Of a DNA stretch of 64,000 bases, positions 1 to 12,293 are shown one piece after another. How positions within the stretch are numbered: the first letter of the stretch is position 1; the number at the start of each line of letters is the position of its first letter. The stretch comes from Paragorgia papillata (Eukaryota; Cnidaria; Anthozoa; Scleralcyonacea; Coralliidae), in NCBI GenBank assembly GCA_035771165.1, contig JAWNZC010000114.1, positions 2,080,001-2,144,000 on the forward strand, in the 5' to 3' direction. Position numbers and translations under genes: made by a program. Under the pieces are notes generated by a model that saw only the letters and a list, made by a program, of their open reading frames with translations, was not told the DNA's origin and ran no database searches.

Positions 1-361
1 TAATGATGGTGATAGTGGTAATGGTGGTGGTGATGGTGGTGATGATGGTCATGGTGATAGTGGTGATGATTGTGGTGATGATGGTGGTAATAGTGGTGGT
101 GATGGTGGTAATAGTGGTGGTGATGGTGGTAATAGTGGTGATGATTGTGGTGGTAATAGTGGTGATGATGGTGGTAATAGTGGTGGTGATGGTGGTAATA
201 GTGGTGATGATGGTGGTGATGATGGTCATGGTGATAGTGGTGATGGTAGTAATAGTGGTGGTGATGGTGGTGGTGATGGTGGTGGTGATGATGGTGGTAA
301 TAGTGGTGGTGATGGTGGTGATGATGGTGGTGATGACAATGATGGTGATAATGGTAATGAC
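1..361. repeat. GAT/GGT/AAT trinucleotide minisatellite
   Basis: Nearly every triplet is GGT, GAT, AGT or AAT, in higher-order combinations such as GGTGATGGTGGTAATAGT. The array reaches the left edge of the window. It lies on the 3' side of the calcium-channel exon at 426-681, so it is probably within an intron of that gene. The open reading frame through it (Met/Val/Ile only) is a by-product of the repeat. Confidence 0.9.
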
Positions 362-425
362 AGGTATATTTCGCTTCCGAAAAACGGTATATTGAACCGG
401 GCTATATAAAATTATGATAAATTAC

Positions 426-681
426 CAATGTAGTTGTCAGATCTTATTCCGTCTTGATCCTCGTCTTCCACTGACTCTTCTTGTAAATTCTGAGCTTTCA
501 CTTGCTCTAATATATCCTCAAAACTTATCTTTGGTCCCCCAGATTCCCCGTTGGTATACTGTGGATCCACACTTTCCCCCTGAGGTCCCTCGTTGTTCTC
601 TTTAACGTAAGCATTGTGCTCTGAAGTGGAATCCAGCTGCACTTGTACTGTGACATCTTCAGGTGATGTAGTAGGTTGCTC
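426..681 (-). CDS. CACNA1: Cav exon 19: II-III linker
   Basis: Acceptor ttaccag precedes GAGCAACC and a donor gtaatt follows. Phase 0 at entry, one base over at exit. It encodes an acidic, Ser/Gly/Asn-rich, low-complexity segment as expected for the cytoplasmic II-III loop. Family similarity alone would not identify it; the phase match with the previous 40-bp exon supports it. Confidence 0.7.
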
Positions 682-796
682 CTGGTAAATATAATGCACA
701 ACAAGTCTTCTTATATTAAACTAGAGCCCACTGACAGGCTGCGTACTTGCCTGCGGATTATTAGAAAGAGACACAGACACAGACACAGACACAGAC

Positions 797-893
<97 letters not shown>

Positions 894-3287
894 GTCAGTC
901 AGTTACCTCAATAGAACTTTCTTCACTTGTTCTTGCTTGCGCGAGCCTAAAAAAAATAAAACACTAAATTAATACACAACCACAAAAAATGCTTTGTTGT
1001 CAGTTATCACAATGGCAAAACAAAAGGCGTCGCACTTTCAAGTATTTAAGAGCGTTTTTCTTTTCTTTAATTCTTTTTGTAACTTAGGTTAGCATTATTA
1101 ATAAGATATTCAAACACCATCCCCATCACCTGCGGTTTCTCAGATTTGATAAGTTCTTAAAATTCAGCACAATAGGAAGCTGTTTCTTGGCTTTCAACCA
1201 TCCATTACGTCTCTTTTCTTGGCGTCGTTTCTTCGCCACTTCACGTTCTTTCAACTCAAGTTCTTCATCTCGCGTCAACGCTTGTGCCGTTGCTAGGTTA
1301 TCAACTGCAATTGCTAAGAACACATTTAACAAAGTATCTGACAAAGTTAAGAAAACTCAATGAATTCGTTTTTTGCATAAAGTAAAGTAAAGTAAAGTAA
1401 AGTAAAGTAAAGTAAAGTGAAGTAAAGTAAAGTGAAGTGAAGTGAAGTGAAGTGAAGTGAAGTGAAGTGAAGTGAAGTGAAGTGAAGCGAAGTGAAGTGA
1501 AGTGAAGTGAAGTGAAGTGAAGTGAAGTGAAGTGAAGTGAAGCGAAGTTAAGTGAAGTGAAGTGAAGTGAAGTGAAGTGAAGTGAAGCGAAGTTAAGTGA
1601 TAGTGAAGTGATAGTGAAGTGGAGTGAAGTGAAGTGAAGGGAAGTGATAGTGAAGTGAAGTGAAGTGAAGTGAAGTGGAGTGATAGTGATAGTGAAGTGA
1701 AGTGGAGTGGAATTGAGTAGAGTGAATGAAGTGAAGTGAAGTGAAGCGAAGTTAAGTGATAGTGAAGTGATAGTGAAGTGGAGTGAAGTGGAGTGAAGTA
1801 GAATGGAGTAGAGTGAACTGAAGTAAAGTAAAGTAAGTAAGCGACTTTATTTATTGAGCGTAACATACGAGACTAGATACTGATAACTCAATGGCTCTCA
1901 CTCCTTGATGGAACTAGTTCGTAGAATTAACTGAGGAAACTATGGTGTTGATTTCGCGGAGGGAGGAAAACCGGAAAACCTGGTGAAAAACCTTCGATGC
2001 ACAGGAGAGAACCAACAACTCTACTCACATGAAGCTAATGTGGTCACCCATCCGAGTACTAACCCCTTTTGACCAGACTTAACTTCAGCTGTGAGAGGCA
2101 GCTTGCTGACAAGTTATGACACCCATATTGTACTGCAATCAGGGGGTCAGTGTATTAAATGAAAGGATACAATTGCCAAGAATAACGAGGCCAACAAAAT
2201 ATAAGGACGACAGCATGCCAGTAATTGTGTTGGGACCACCACTCGCCAGAATGCCTTCATACATCACAGAGTTCCAGTCCTCGCCAGAAAGCATCTAAAT
2301 TATTTAGCAAAACATATGAAAATCCAGTTTAAGTATGCCGTACCGGCAATTTATTCTAATTAAAAATACTATACGATGAGTTTGATAGGAAGAAATTAAA
2401 TTTAGGACAGGTCTATTTTTTATCTGTTTATCACCTCGTGTTTCTACACTCAACTTCTTTCGTGCTCAAATGACGTCAAACGTATTTTTAAAAGAGTAAA
2501 AATGCACGGAACTTTATTTTTTATTTGTTAAAAAGTGAATCTTACCTGGAAAACAGCCAGCATAGCTTTAAAAAAATTATCAAAATTTGTTCTCGGAGGA
2601 TCTAGTTTATTATTGAATCTAAAATAAAAATGAATCATAATGGAAAGTATGAGGAACGTTTATGTAAATCAGGACGAATTTGTATCCAATTTACAACACC
2701 TGACTAAACATTAATTTCTTTTGAATTTTCTTCATGAAGTATTAATATTATTGTAATTTACTGTAAATTGATATTATTAAAGTGCATATAGCCCCAAATT
2801 TTTTATCATCTAAATACGTTCTACCTTTGGCAAATAGTTGAACAACGAAATATTTTTTAGATTGGAGCAACCTTTATTGCTTTAATAGAGATTTTTGTTT
2901 TCAAAATGGTAATGAGATGACGCCAAAGTAGTCATACAATATTTATTTGCAGGAGTGACCCAATTCTTCATTAATGGTGTGTTTGAACAACATGTTCCAT
3001 ATTGTATGAGTTTTTCCACAAAAATTATCAGGTAGTCTATCTTGCCAAAAAGAGAAAGAAAGCCAAATGCCTACATAGACGTCATCTCTATCATTACCAT
3101 ACTAGAAATGCGAATCGCCAAAAAACATTGAAGAATAGCTCCAATCAAAAACATATTTCATTGAACAACTGTTTGCTCTATGTAGAACGTATTCAGATGA
3201 TAAAAAATTTGGGTTTATACTTTATATGCACTTTAAATATATTACCTAACCCTTTACTGGCCACACTTGCTTTTTGTCTACTTATTA

Positions 3288-3326
<39 letters not shown>

Positions 3327-6300
3327 GGGGAGAGCTCCCGGAAACCTGGCCAATAAAGGGTTACATTTTGTGAGGACTTACTTAGCTCCAAACAGCTGCA
3401 TTCCTAATAGAGCAAATATGAATATAAACAAGAGAAGAAGAAATATCAAACTAAGAATTGAACGGACACTATTGAGCAATGAAGTAACCAGATTACGAAG
3501 AGATTTCCAGAATCTAAAACCATAAATAAAGCATAATTAATGAATTAATTAATTAATTAACTGATTCCTTGGACTACTTGAATAATTAATTAATTATTAA
3601 CTATTTAATTAATTATCTTGAAACTTCACCTTGTCACTTTGAATATTCTCAGAAGTCTTAAACTTCTGAGAACGCTAATTCCAAGACTTATTCCTTGAAC
3701 CTCTTGAATTATCATTTCTAATATTCCACACAAGACAACCTGGAAAGAATGAAATTAAAATGAAATAAATATAAATACACTTAAGTAAAAAACAGTGAAG
3801 TGGAGTAGAGTGGATTGGAGTGAAGTGAACAAAGTGGAGTGGATTGAAGTGAAGTGAACAAAGTGGAGTGGATTGAAGTGAAGTGATGTGAGTGGATTGA
3901 AGTGAAGTGGAGTGAAGTAAAGTGAAGTGAATGGAGTGGATTGAAGTGAAGTAAAGTGGAGTGAAGTGGGAAATGAAGTGAAGTGAAGTGAAGTGTAGTG
4001 ACGTGAAGTGACGTGAAAGTAAAGTGACGTGAAGTGAAGTGAAGTGTGAAGTGACGTGGAGTGAAGTAAAGTGAAGTGAATGGAGTGGATTGAAGTGAAG
4101 TAAAGTGGAGTGAAGTGGGAAATGAAGTGAAGTGAAGTGAAGTGTAGTGACGTGAAGTGACGTGAAGTGACGTGAAGTGACGTGAAGTGAAGTGAAGTGA
4201 AGTGACGTGAAGTGACGTGAAGTGAAGTGACGTGAAGTGAAGTGACGTGAAGTGTAGTGAAGTGACGTGAAGTGTAGTGAAGTGAAGTGAAGTGACGTGA
4301 AGTGACGTGACGTGAAGTGAAGTGAAGTGAAGTGACGTAAAGTGTAGTGAAGTGACGTGAAGTGTAGTGAAGTGACGTGAAGTGAAGTGACGTGAAGTGA
4401 CGTGAAGTGTAGAGACGTGAAGTGAAGTGAAGTGACGTGAAGTAAAGTGACGTGAAGTGACGTGACGTGAAGTAAAGTGACGTGAAGTGACGTGAAGTGA
4501 CGTGAAGTGACGTGAAGTGAAGTGAAGTGACGTGAAGTGAAGTGACGTGAAGTGAAGTGACGTGAAGTGAAGTGACGTGACGTGAAGTGACGTGAAGTGA
4601 CGTGAAGTGAAGTGACGTGAAGTAAAGTGACGTGAAGTGAAGTGAAGTGAAGTGACGTGAAGTAAAGTGACGTGAAGTGACGTGAAGTGAAGTGACGTGA
4701 CGTGAAGTGACGTGACGTGAAGTGACGTGAAGTGACGTGAAGTGAAGTGAAGTGAAGTGAAGTGACGTGAAGTGACGTGAAGTGACGTGAAGTGAAGTGA
4801 AGTGACGTGACGTGAAGTGACGTGTGAAGTGAAGTGAAGTGACGTGAAGTGACGTGAAGTGGAGTGACGTGAAGTGAAGTGACGTGAAGTGACGTGTGAA
4901 GTGACGTGAAGTGAAGTGAAGTGAAGTGACGTGAAGTGAAGTGACGTGAAGTGACGTGTGAAGTGACGTGAAGTGAAGTAAAGTGACGTGAAGTGAAGTG
5001 AAGTGAAATGAAGTGAGGTGAAGTGAACTGAAGTGAAGTGAAGTGAAGTGAGGTGAACTGAAGTGAAGTGAACTGAAGTGAAGTGACGTGAAGTGGAGTG
5101 AAGTGAAGTGAAGTGTACTGAAGTAAAGTGAAGTGAAGTGAAGTGAAGTGTACTGAAGTAAAGTGAAGTGAAGTGAAGTGAAGTGAAGTGAAGTGACGTG
5201 AAGTGAAGTAAAGTAAAGTAAAGTAAAGTAAAGTAAAGTAAAGTAAAGTAAAGTGAAGTGAAGTGAAGTGAAGTGAAGTGAAGTGAAATGAAATGAAGTG
5301 AAGTGAACTGAACTGAACTGAAGTGAACTGAAGTGAAAAACTTTAATAGACTCACCGTAAAGTCGAAACAATTAAAAGCAGACGAAAAATAAGTATGAAT
5401 TCCAAGTCCATACATCTTAAGAAGCATTTCAGTAATAAATATCACCAAGAAAACCATTTCACAAGTTTCTAAAACAATATTTAAAGTGAAAAACTGTTAC
5501 TTCAGCAAATATTTTAAAGGCCATTAACCTTAAAAGTGTTTATATCGTTATAAATAAGGAAACAGCCTACCTTGAAAGGTTTTCAGAAAAGGTGGTTGAC
5601 CATAATGTTCCAATGCAATGACAAGTGTGTTAAGAAACACAAACACAATCACTAACCAATAGAAAACTTGACTACGAACAATCTGACGAACATACAAACG
5701 GCCTTTCTTAAATTTTTGTTTTAGTTTCCGCAACGCTTCGGTCCTGAGTAAGAAAAAAAATAAAGACAGAAGTATTTAACCTTTAGAGCAAAGTGAAAAG
5801 GTTGTAAACTGCTGAGATTTTCCGGAAAGAAATACTGACGTTTCGAACGGAGCCCTTCAGTTGATGAATTGAGTAAAATATAGGCAGTGTTTTTGATAGA
5901 GCAAAGTGAAAAGATGGGAAAATACATTTTTTATAACAATTGTTAGGATATTACATACACTAAAGAATGCTAAAGTAATAAACTAAATAAATCAATCACA
6001 GAGTGTAAAAAACTAGAGTGTTGTGTAGGCAGTGTTTTGGATAGAGCAAAATGAAAAGATGGTAAACTGCTGAGAATAGTTTTGATAACGAAATACTGAC
6101 GTTTCAAGCAGAGTCCTTCATCAGAGTAAAAAGTAGAGTGCTGTGTAGGCAGTGTTTTGGATAGAGCAAAATGAAAAGATGGTAAACTGCTGAGAATAGT
6201 TTTGATAACGAAATACTGACGTTTCAAGCAGAGTCCTTCATCAGAGTAAAAAGTAGAGTGCTGTGTAGGCAGTGGTTTAGATAGAGCAAAGTGAAAAGGT

Positions 6301-7872
6301 GGTAAACTGCTGAGAATAGTTTTAGCAACGAAATACTGACGTTTCAAGCGGAGCCCTTCATCAGTTGTATTTAACGTTGCAAGATACTTAGCAGTGAAAG
6401 AAAATAAATGGTAATATGGTAGCTGACATTCTTACTTGCTTGTTACAGTGGTTGTAGCCTCTTTCCGGCAGTTATTAAGATGATTCAGTAAGTCTTTATT
6501 TCCATCAATAAGATTCATGATGGAGTCAGATAAACTATGACGTTTGTGCAGCATGTTTTCTTGAATTCTTCTTGCCTCTGGAAAGAGTAAAGAAGGTAGC
6601 TTGGTATTAATGATAGAGTAAGAAAATGTGCCAAAAGACTTCGCATCACTTCATTCCAATCTACTGCACTTCACTTCACTTCACTTCACTTGACCTCACT
6701 TCACTTCACTTCACTTCACTTCACTTCACTTCACTTTACCTCACTTCACTCCACTTCACTTTACCTCACTTCACTTCACATCACTTCACTTGACCTCACT
6801 TCACTTCACTTTACCCTACCCCATTTCACCCCACTCCATTTTACCTCACCTCGCCTCACTTCACTTCTCTTCACTCCACTTCACTCCACTTCACCTCACT
6901 TCACTCCACTTCACTTTACCTCACTTCACTTCACTTTACTTCACTCCACTTCACTTCACTTCACTTCACTCCACTTCACCTCACTTCACTTCACTCCACT
7001 TCACCTCACTTCACTTAACTTAACTTCACCTCACCTCACTCCACTTCGCTCCACTTCAACTCACCTCACTTCTCTTCACTACACTTCATCTCACTTCTCT
7101 TCACTTCACTCCACTTATTCGGTTTTCCTCCTACACACACTTTCACTCTCAACACACACTATCACGCTTTCACTATCACTCACACACCCCCTCCCTTCCC
7201 CCCCCCCCCCCCCCCACACACATATTGCCACTACAAGTTCATATTAACCTTGGGCTTGTCGTTCATCTTCCGTCTTTTCTTCTCTTATAATAATTTCCTC
7301 TACAAACCAAAAAATTTCAAAATTATAATGAACTACGATATTTTCAAAAGTTTTCAGTCGTACCTCTTTCAGACTTAAAACATCATAAAACAAGAGCCAC
7401 GGGAAAAAAAGTGGGCAAGAGAAAGAAGAATAAACGAAAAAAGGATGAAAGATAAAAGAAAAGAGAAAGATTGGGTGAGTAAGGGAAACAAAGGAAAAAA
7501 GAGAAAAATAATTGTTTTTCACTTCTGGCAAAATACCTGCTTTAATAATCCAATCTGTATATCCAGACATTATTCGTTCCATCTGTTGTTGACGTCGAAT
7601 CTTAAAGAACGAACGACGATTTTCAACCCTTTCACGTTCTTTGGCAAACTCTCTGGAAACACAGAAGTAGTTTAGTAGTTATAATGTACTGAACAGCGAG
7701 GAAACAACTTAGAAATGGTTGGCTATTTCGCATTTAAATATGAGTATGTGCATGTATCTGTATCTATGCCTATTGACGATTGGACGTGCACGTGCTTGTG
7801 TCTGTCTGTCTGTATGTATGTATGCCTGTCTGTCTGTCTGTCTGTCTGTCTGTGTCTGTCTGTCTGTGTACC

Positions 7873-7951
<79 letters not shown>

Positions 7952-8108
7952 GTACCTGTCTGTGTGTGTGTGTGTCTGTCTGTCTGTGTGTCTGTCTATC
8001 TATCTATCTACCTGTCTGTCTGTGTGTCTGTCTGTGTGTCTGTCTGTGTGTCTGTCTGTCTGTGTGTCTGTCTGTGTGTCTGTCTGTGTGTCTGTGTGTG
8101 TGTGTGTG

Positions 8109-8151
<43 letters not shown>

Positions 8152-11100
8152 GTGTCTATCTGTGTCTGTCTGTCTGTCTGTGTAGGAGTCCTTGTCTGTG
8201 TATCGGTATGTATGTCTGTGCGTCTGTGTGATCGCGTGCTTGTCTGTGTACATTAAAAAGAAATATAGTAGTCAACTCACCCACTAAGAACACCAAGAAT
8301 TAAGTTCAACATAAAGAATGATCCAATAATGAGTAGCGAGGTGTATAATATTGTAGTCACAATACCATACTCGTATTCATGAGCGTCAAAACTCTATATA
8401 CAACAATATCAAAATATATCATAAGTTGTACGTATACATGTAGTGCATGTGGTACGTTTGCGAGCTTGGTGTAATGGAACAGACGTTCGGTGGACGTTCA
8501 TCAAGCTCAATTACTCAGAAATTATTTCCCCAGACAGGGTGCGAACCTGCAACCTTCTAATGACCAGTTAGAACGCTCTAACCATTGAGCTACTGAGGCT
8601 CAGAAATCTTTTCTGAGTAATTGAGCTCAACTCTCGTGTAAATGGCCCTATTTAGCGTAATCATGGCATTGTACGTCTTCAGTTTAAAAAGATGACGTCA
8701 TCTTTAGTTTGAAAAGATGACGTAATAATTAAAACACTTACGATGTACATTATGTCAGTCCAACCTTCCATTGTGACGCATTGAAAAACAGTCAACATTG
8801 AGAGAAATATATTATCATATGACGTAATGCCATAGTGAGGACCAGGCCACAATGACGTAGAGTTGACGTGGCGACACGCTTGTCCAGGTCCACAGCTACG
8901 TCCGCCTTCATCACCACACGGTCTGTTAGGTAATGCAGTCTCGTTGATCTTTCCTAAAAATAACGATTCATTGTATTGATTTAAAACACTTTTAATAAGT
9001 CCTCTGGCTTGAAAGGTATTCTATAAGGATAAAATTTGCTTATCGATTATCCTTGACAATAATCCTAAACGTAGTGTCTAAAAATAATGAATTAAAAACA
9101 TGAAAAAACAGTCCCAGCCTATGTTATCTTCCCGTTTAGACACGAATGTAATTTGCATAGGGGCCCAAATTGAATAGGAAACTAATTTTCATGTGGGCCT
9201 AAATGAAACTACGATTTGGTGTATTGAAGTCAATCTCAAGCAACAGTTCTACTTTTGGCCGTTGACGTCGTCGTGAAGACGTGAGAATGCTCTAAGTGGC
9301 GTTGTAGAAAGAACGAGGACGGTGTTGAGATTACTCTAGAGACTGAAAATTATTCATTTTCTTTGTTTTGCAAAAAGAATTATTTTGTTTAAAGGACGTC
9401 GTCGTTGAGGTATAGATCTTGAAGTCCCTACAGACAACTCACCGGTATCAATGTCGAAACAAGTATAATGGAAGCGATTGATCAAAAGTTCTAAACCAAT
9501 GATGGCGTAAATAACAATTATAAAAAGTATCAAAAATAGAATTTGCATCAGAGGCTTCATAGCGCGAACGATTGACTTCATCACAACCTGTAAACCTAAA
9601 CAAAAGAGAAAAATTAGCGATTTACAATGAAATTCCTAACGCAGCCAGGTGAAAGAATCAAGTTAGCGTGTTTTGTGTAATATTTATCAAATTCATTAAT
9701 AATTCATGACGAAAATTCAAAAGAAATGAATGTTTAATCAGCATCTTTAAATACGGATAAAACATTGATTAATAAAACATCAATGTTTCATCAAAGTTAA
9801 TAGGCACTAGTGGCTCAAATTCAGTTTTTTCTGACTGTAAATGATCTTATTTAACCTTTTCTACGACTCTTAAACAAAGTGTTCATCATTTACACTTAGA
9901 ATTTGATAAGTAAGTTAAAACATGAGCAGGAGTGTTTTATCAGATATAAAACACGAAGCGAAGCCGAGCGTTTTAGATCTGATAAAACACGTTCTGCGAG
10001 TGTTTTGAATGGCTTTAAAAACGATTACCAGTTGATAAGTTCGTTGGCGTAGTAATTTTGAAAAATAACGTTGTCTAAGGCGAGAAAATCAAAGCTAAAG
10101 TTTATGTAAATCAGGAGAATGTTTTATCACATATAAAACCACGATACGGTTATGATTTTACTTTGTGTTTTGTTTTCCTCATGAATTATTAATGAGTTTT
10201 TCAAGACAGTATAAATATGGAACATTTCTTTACAATGATCACCTCTGATGAAGACACTAGATCAGAGTGTCGGGTCATGAACAGTAGTTTTTTAAGTAGT
10301 AGTTAAAATACGAGCGACCGATCTTTATGGGCATTTACAATGGCGAGCCATTGTAGAGCCATTGTAGATGCCCATAAAGATCGGACGCGAATATCAAATT
10401 CAAGTGTACATGATGAATACTTTGTTTAAGAGTTGTAAGATAGATAAGATCATTTTAACTCAGAAAAAACTGAATTTGAGCCGCTAGTGTCTAATAACTT
10501 TGATAAAACATTGATGTTTTATTAATCAATGTTTTAAGAGTATTTACAAACACCTGATTAAACATTAATTTCTTTTGAATTTTCCTTATGAATTATTAAT
10601 GAATTTGATAAGTTACGTTCAAAAACTCATTAATAATTCATGAGGAAAATTCAAAAGAAATTAAAGTTTAATCAGTGTCTTTATATGTGATAAAGATACC
10701 TCCTGATTTACATAAACTTTAGCTTTGATTTTCTTAGCTTAGACAAGGTTATTTTTCAAACTTACTACGCCAATGAACTTACCAAGTGGTTCGTTTTTAT
10801 ATCTGATAAAACACTCCTGCTCTTTTATTAAACAGTACTTCAAAATATCTTATTAAATGTTATTTTAGTAATAGTTTTTTATTATCCATCTTAAGATTAA
10901 AAAGTACAATAGATTTACAATACAATAAAAAGGTAAAAGTTAAAAAGTTAATATTTATAATATTTACAGGCTCTCACTGTAAATGGAGAGTTTAATGTCT
11001 CTTACTTGGAATACCAGAAACCAGTTTGAGTGGTCTTAGAACTCGTATAGCCCTCAGTGCCTTAATGCCTTCAGAATTATCTCTTGTTTCTTGACTCAGT

Positions 11101-12070
11101 TCTGGAACTACACCAATAATTCTATAACAACAATAAAACTGATGAAGGGCTCTGCTCCAAACGCCAGTGTATGTCCTTAACAAAACTAATCTTGGCAGTT
11201 TACCGGTAACCTTTTCACTTTGCCCTAAACACATATTTTCAAGTAAAATCCAAATTCTAGACAGATTTCGGGGAACAGGTTTACGAAACAAAAATCTGCA
11301 TTTGATTTTCAGGATTTTGTGACTGGGGTCAGATAGCGCAAATAACCGCCTGCTCATGCAGCCAATCAAATTGCAGCATTGCCTAGGATTTTGCCCACAC
11401 ACACAGCCAATCAAATTGCAGCATTGCCTAGAATTGCGCGCGCTCGCCCAGCCAATCAAATTGTAGCATTGCGTACAGGATAGCGCAGACTCACGCAGCC
11501 AATCAAATTGCAGCATTGCCTAGAATTGCGCGCGCTCACCCAGCCAATCAAATTGCAGCATTGCGTACAGGATAGCGCAGACTCACGCAGCCAATCAAAT
11601 TGCAGCATTGCCAGATATTGCGCCGGCTTAGGATTGATAAAAAATCATCAATAAGTATTTATGTTTAGTGTGATACAAATTTATGAAATGCCTGTTCATT
11701 CTTGGGACTACATTGACCTCAAGACGATCATCTTCCACAATTTACATTCATTTACTTTCTCTCTTACTTATTCTTGTGGAAATTTATTTACAAATAGTTT
11801 TCTCACGAAGGATGAAGCAAAAATGAATGGCGAACCCTACATACCCGATGATAAGAACAAGAAAGTCCAAAATATTCCATCCATTTCGTAAATATGCGCC
11901 AGGATGAAGAATAAAACCAGAAGCCAAGATCTTAACAACGGCTTCAAAACTATAAATGGCGACAAAATACATCTCGCTGGATTCCTAAATAATACACAAT
12001 ATAGGATATAAAGTTAATGAAATATCAGCTTTAGTTTCAAGGTGAATCGCAGTCACTATATACTGATAAA

Positions 12071-12101
<31 letters not shown>

Positions 12102-12150
12102 CACATAGACAGACAGACAGACACAGTTACAGACAGACAGACAGACATAA

Positions 12151-12223
<73 letters not shown>

Positions 12224-12261
12224 TAGACAGACAGACAAACAGAGACAGACAGAGACAGACC

Positions 12262-12293
<32 letters not shown>

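Noticed and set aside
2116..2298. Plus-strand 60-codon frame
   Set aside because: Antisense shadow of Cav exon 16.
3755..5457. Very long minus-strand open frames (over 500 codons) of FTSLH repeats
   Set aside because: They arise from a stop-free pentanucleotide array in an intron; only 5356-5468 is real coding sequence.
7715..8256. Open frames of repeated LSVC/CLSV residues
   Set aside because: By-product of the TGTC tetranucleotide array; all frames are open and there is no gene context.
8527..8599. Annotating this as a functional tRNA-Thr gene
   Set aside because: The anticodon stem has an extra pair, the acceptor has a mismatch, and inverted repeats frame it; kept only as tRNA-like.
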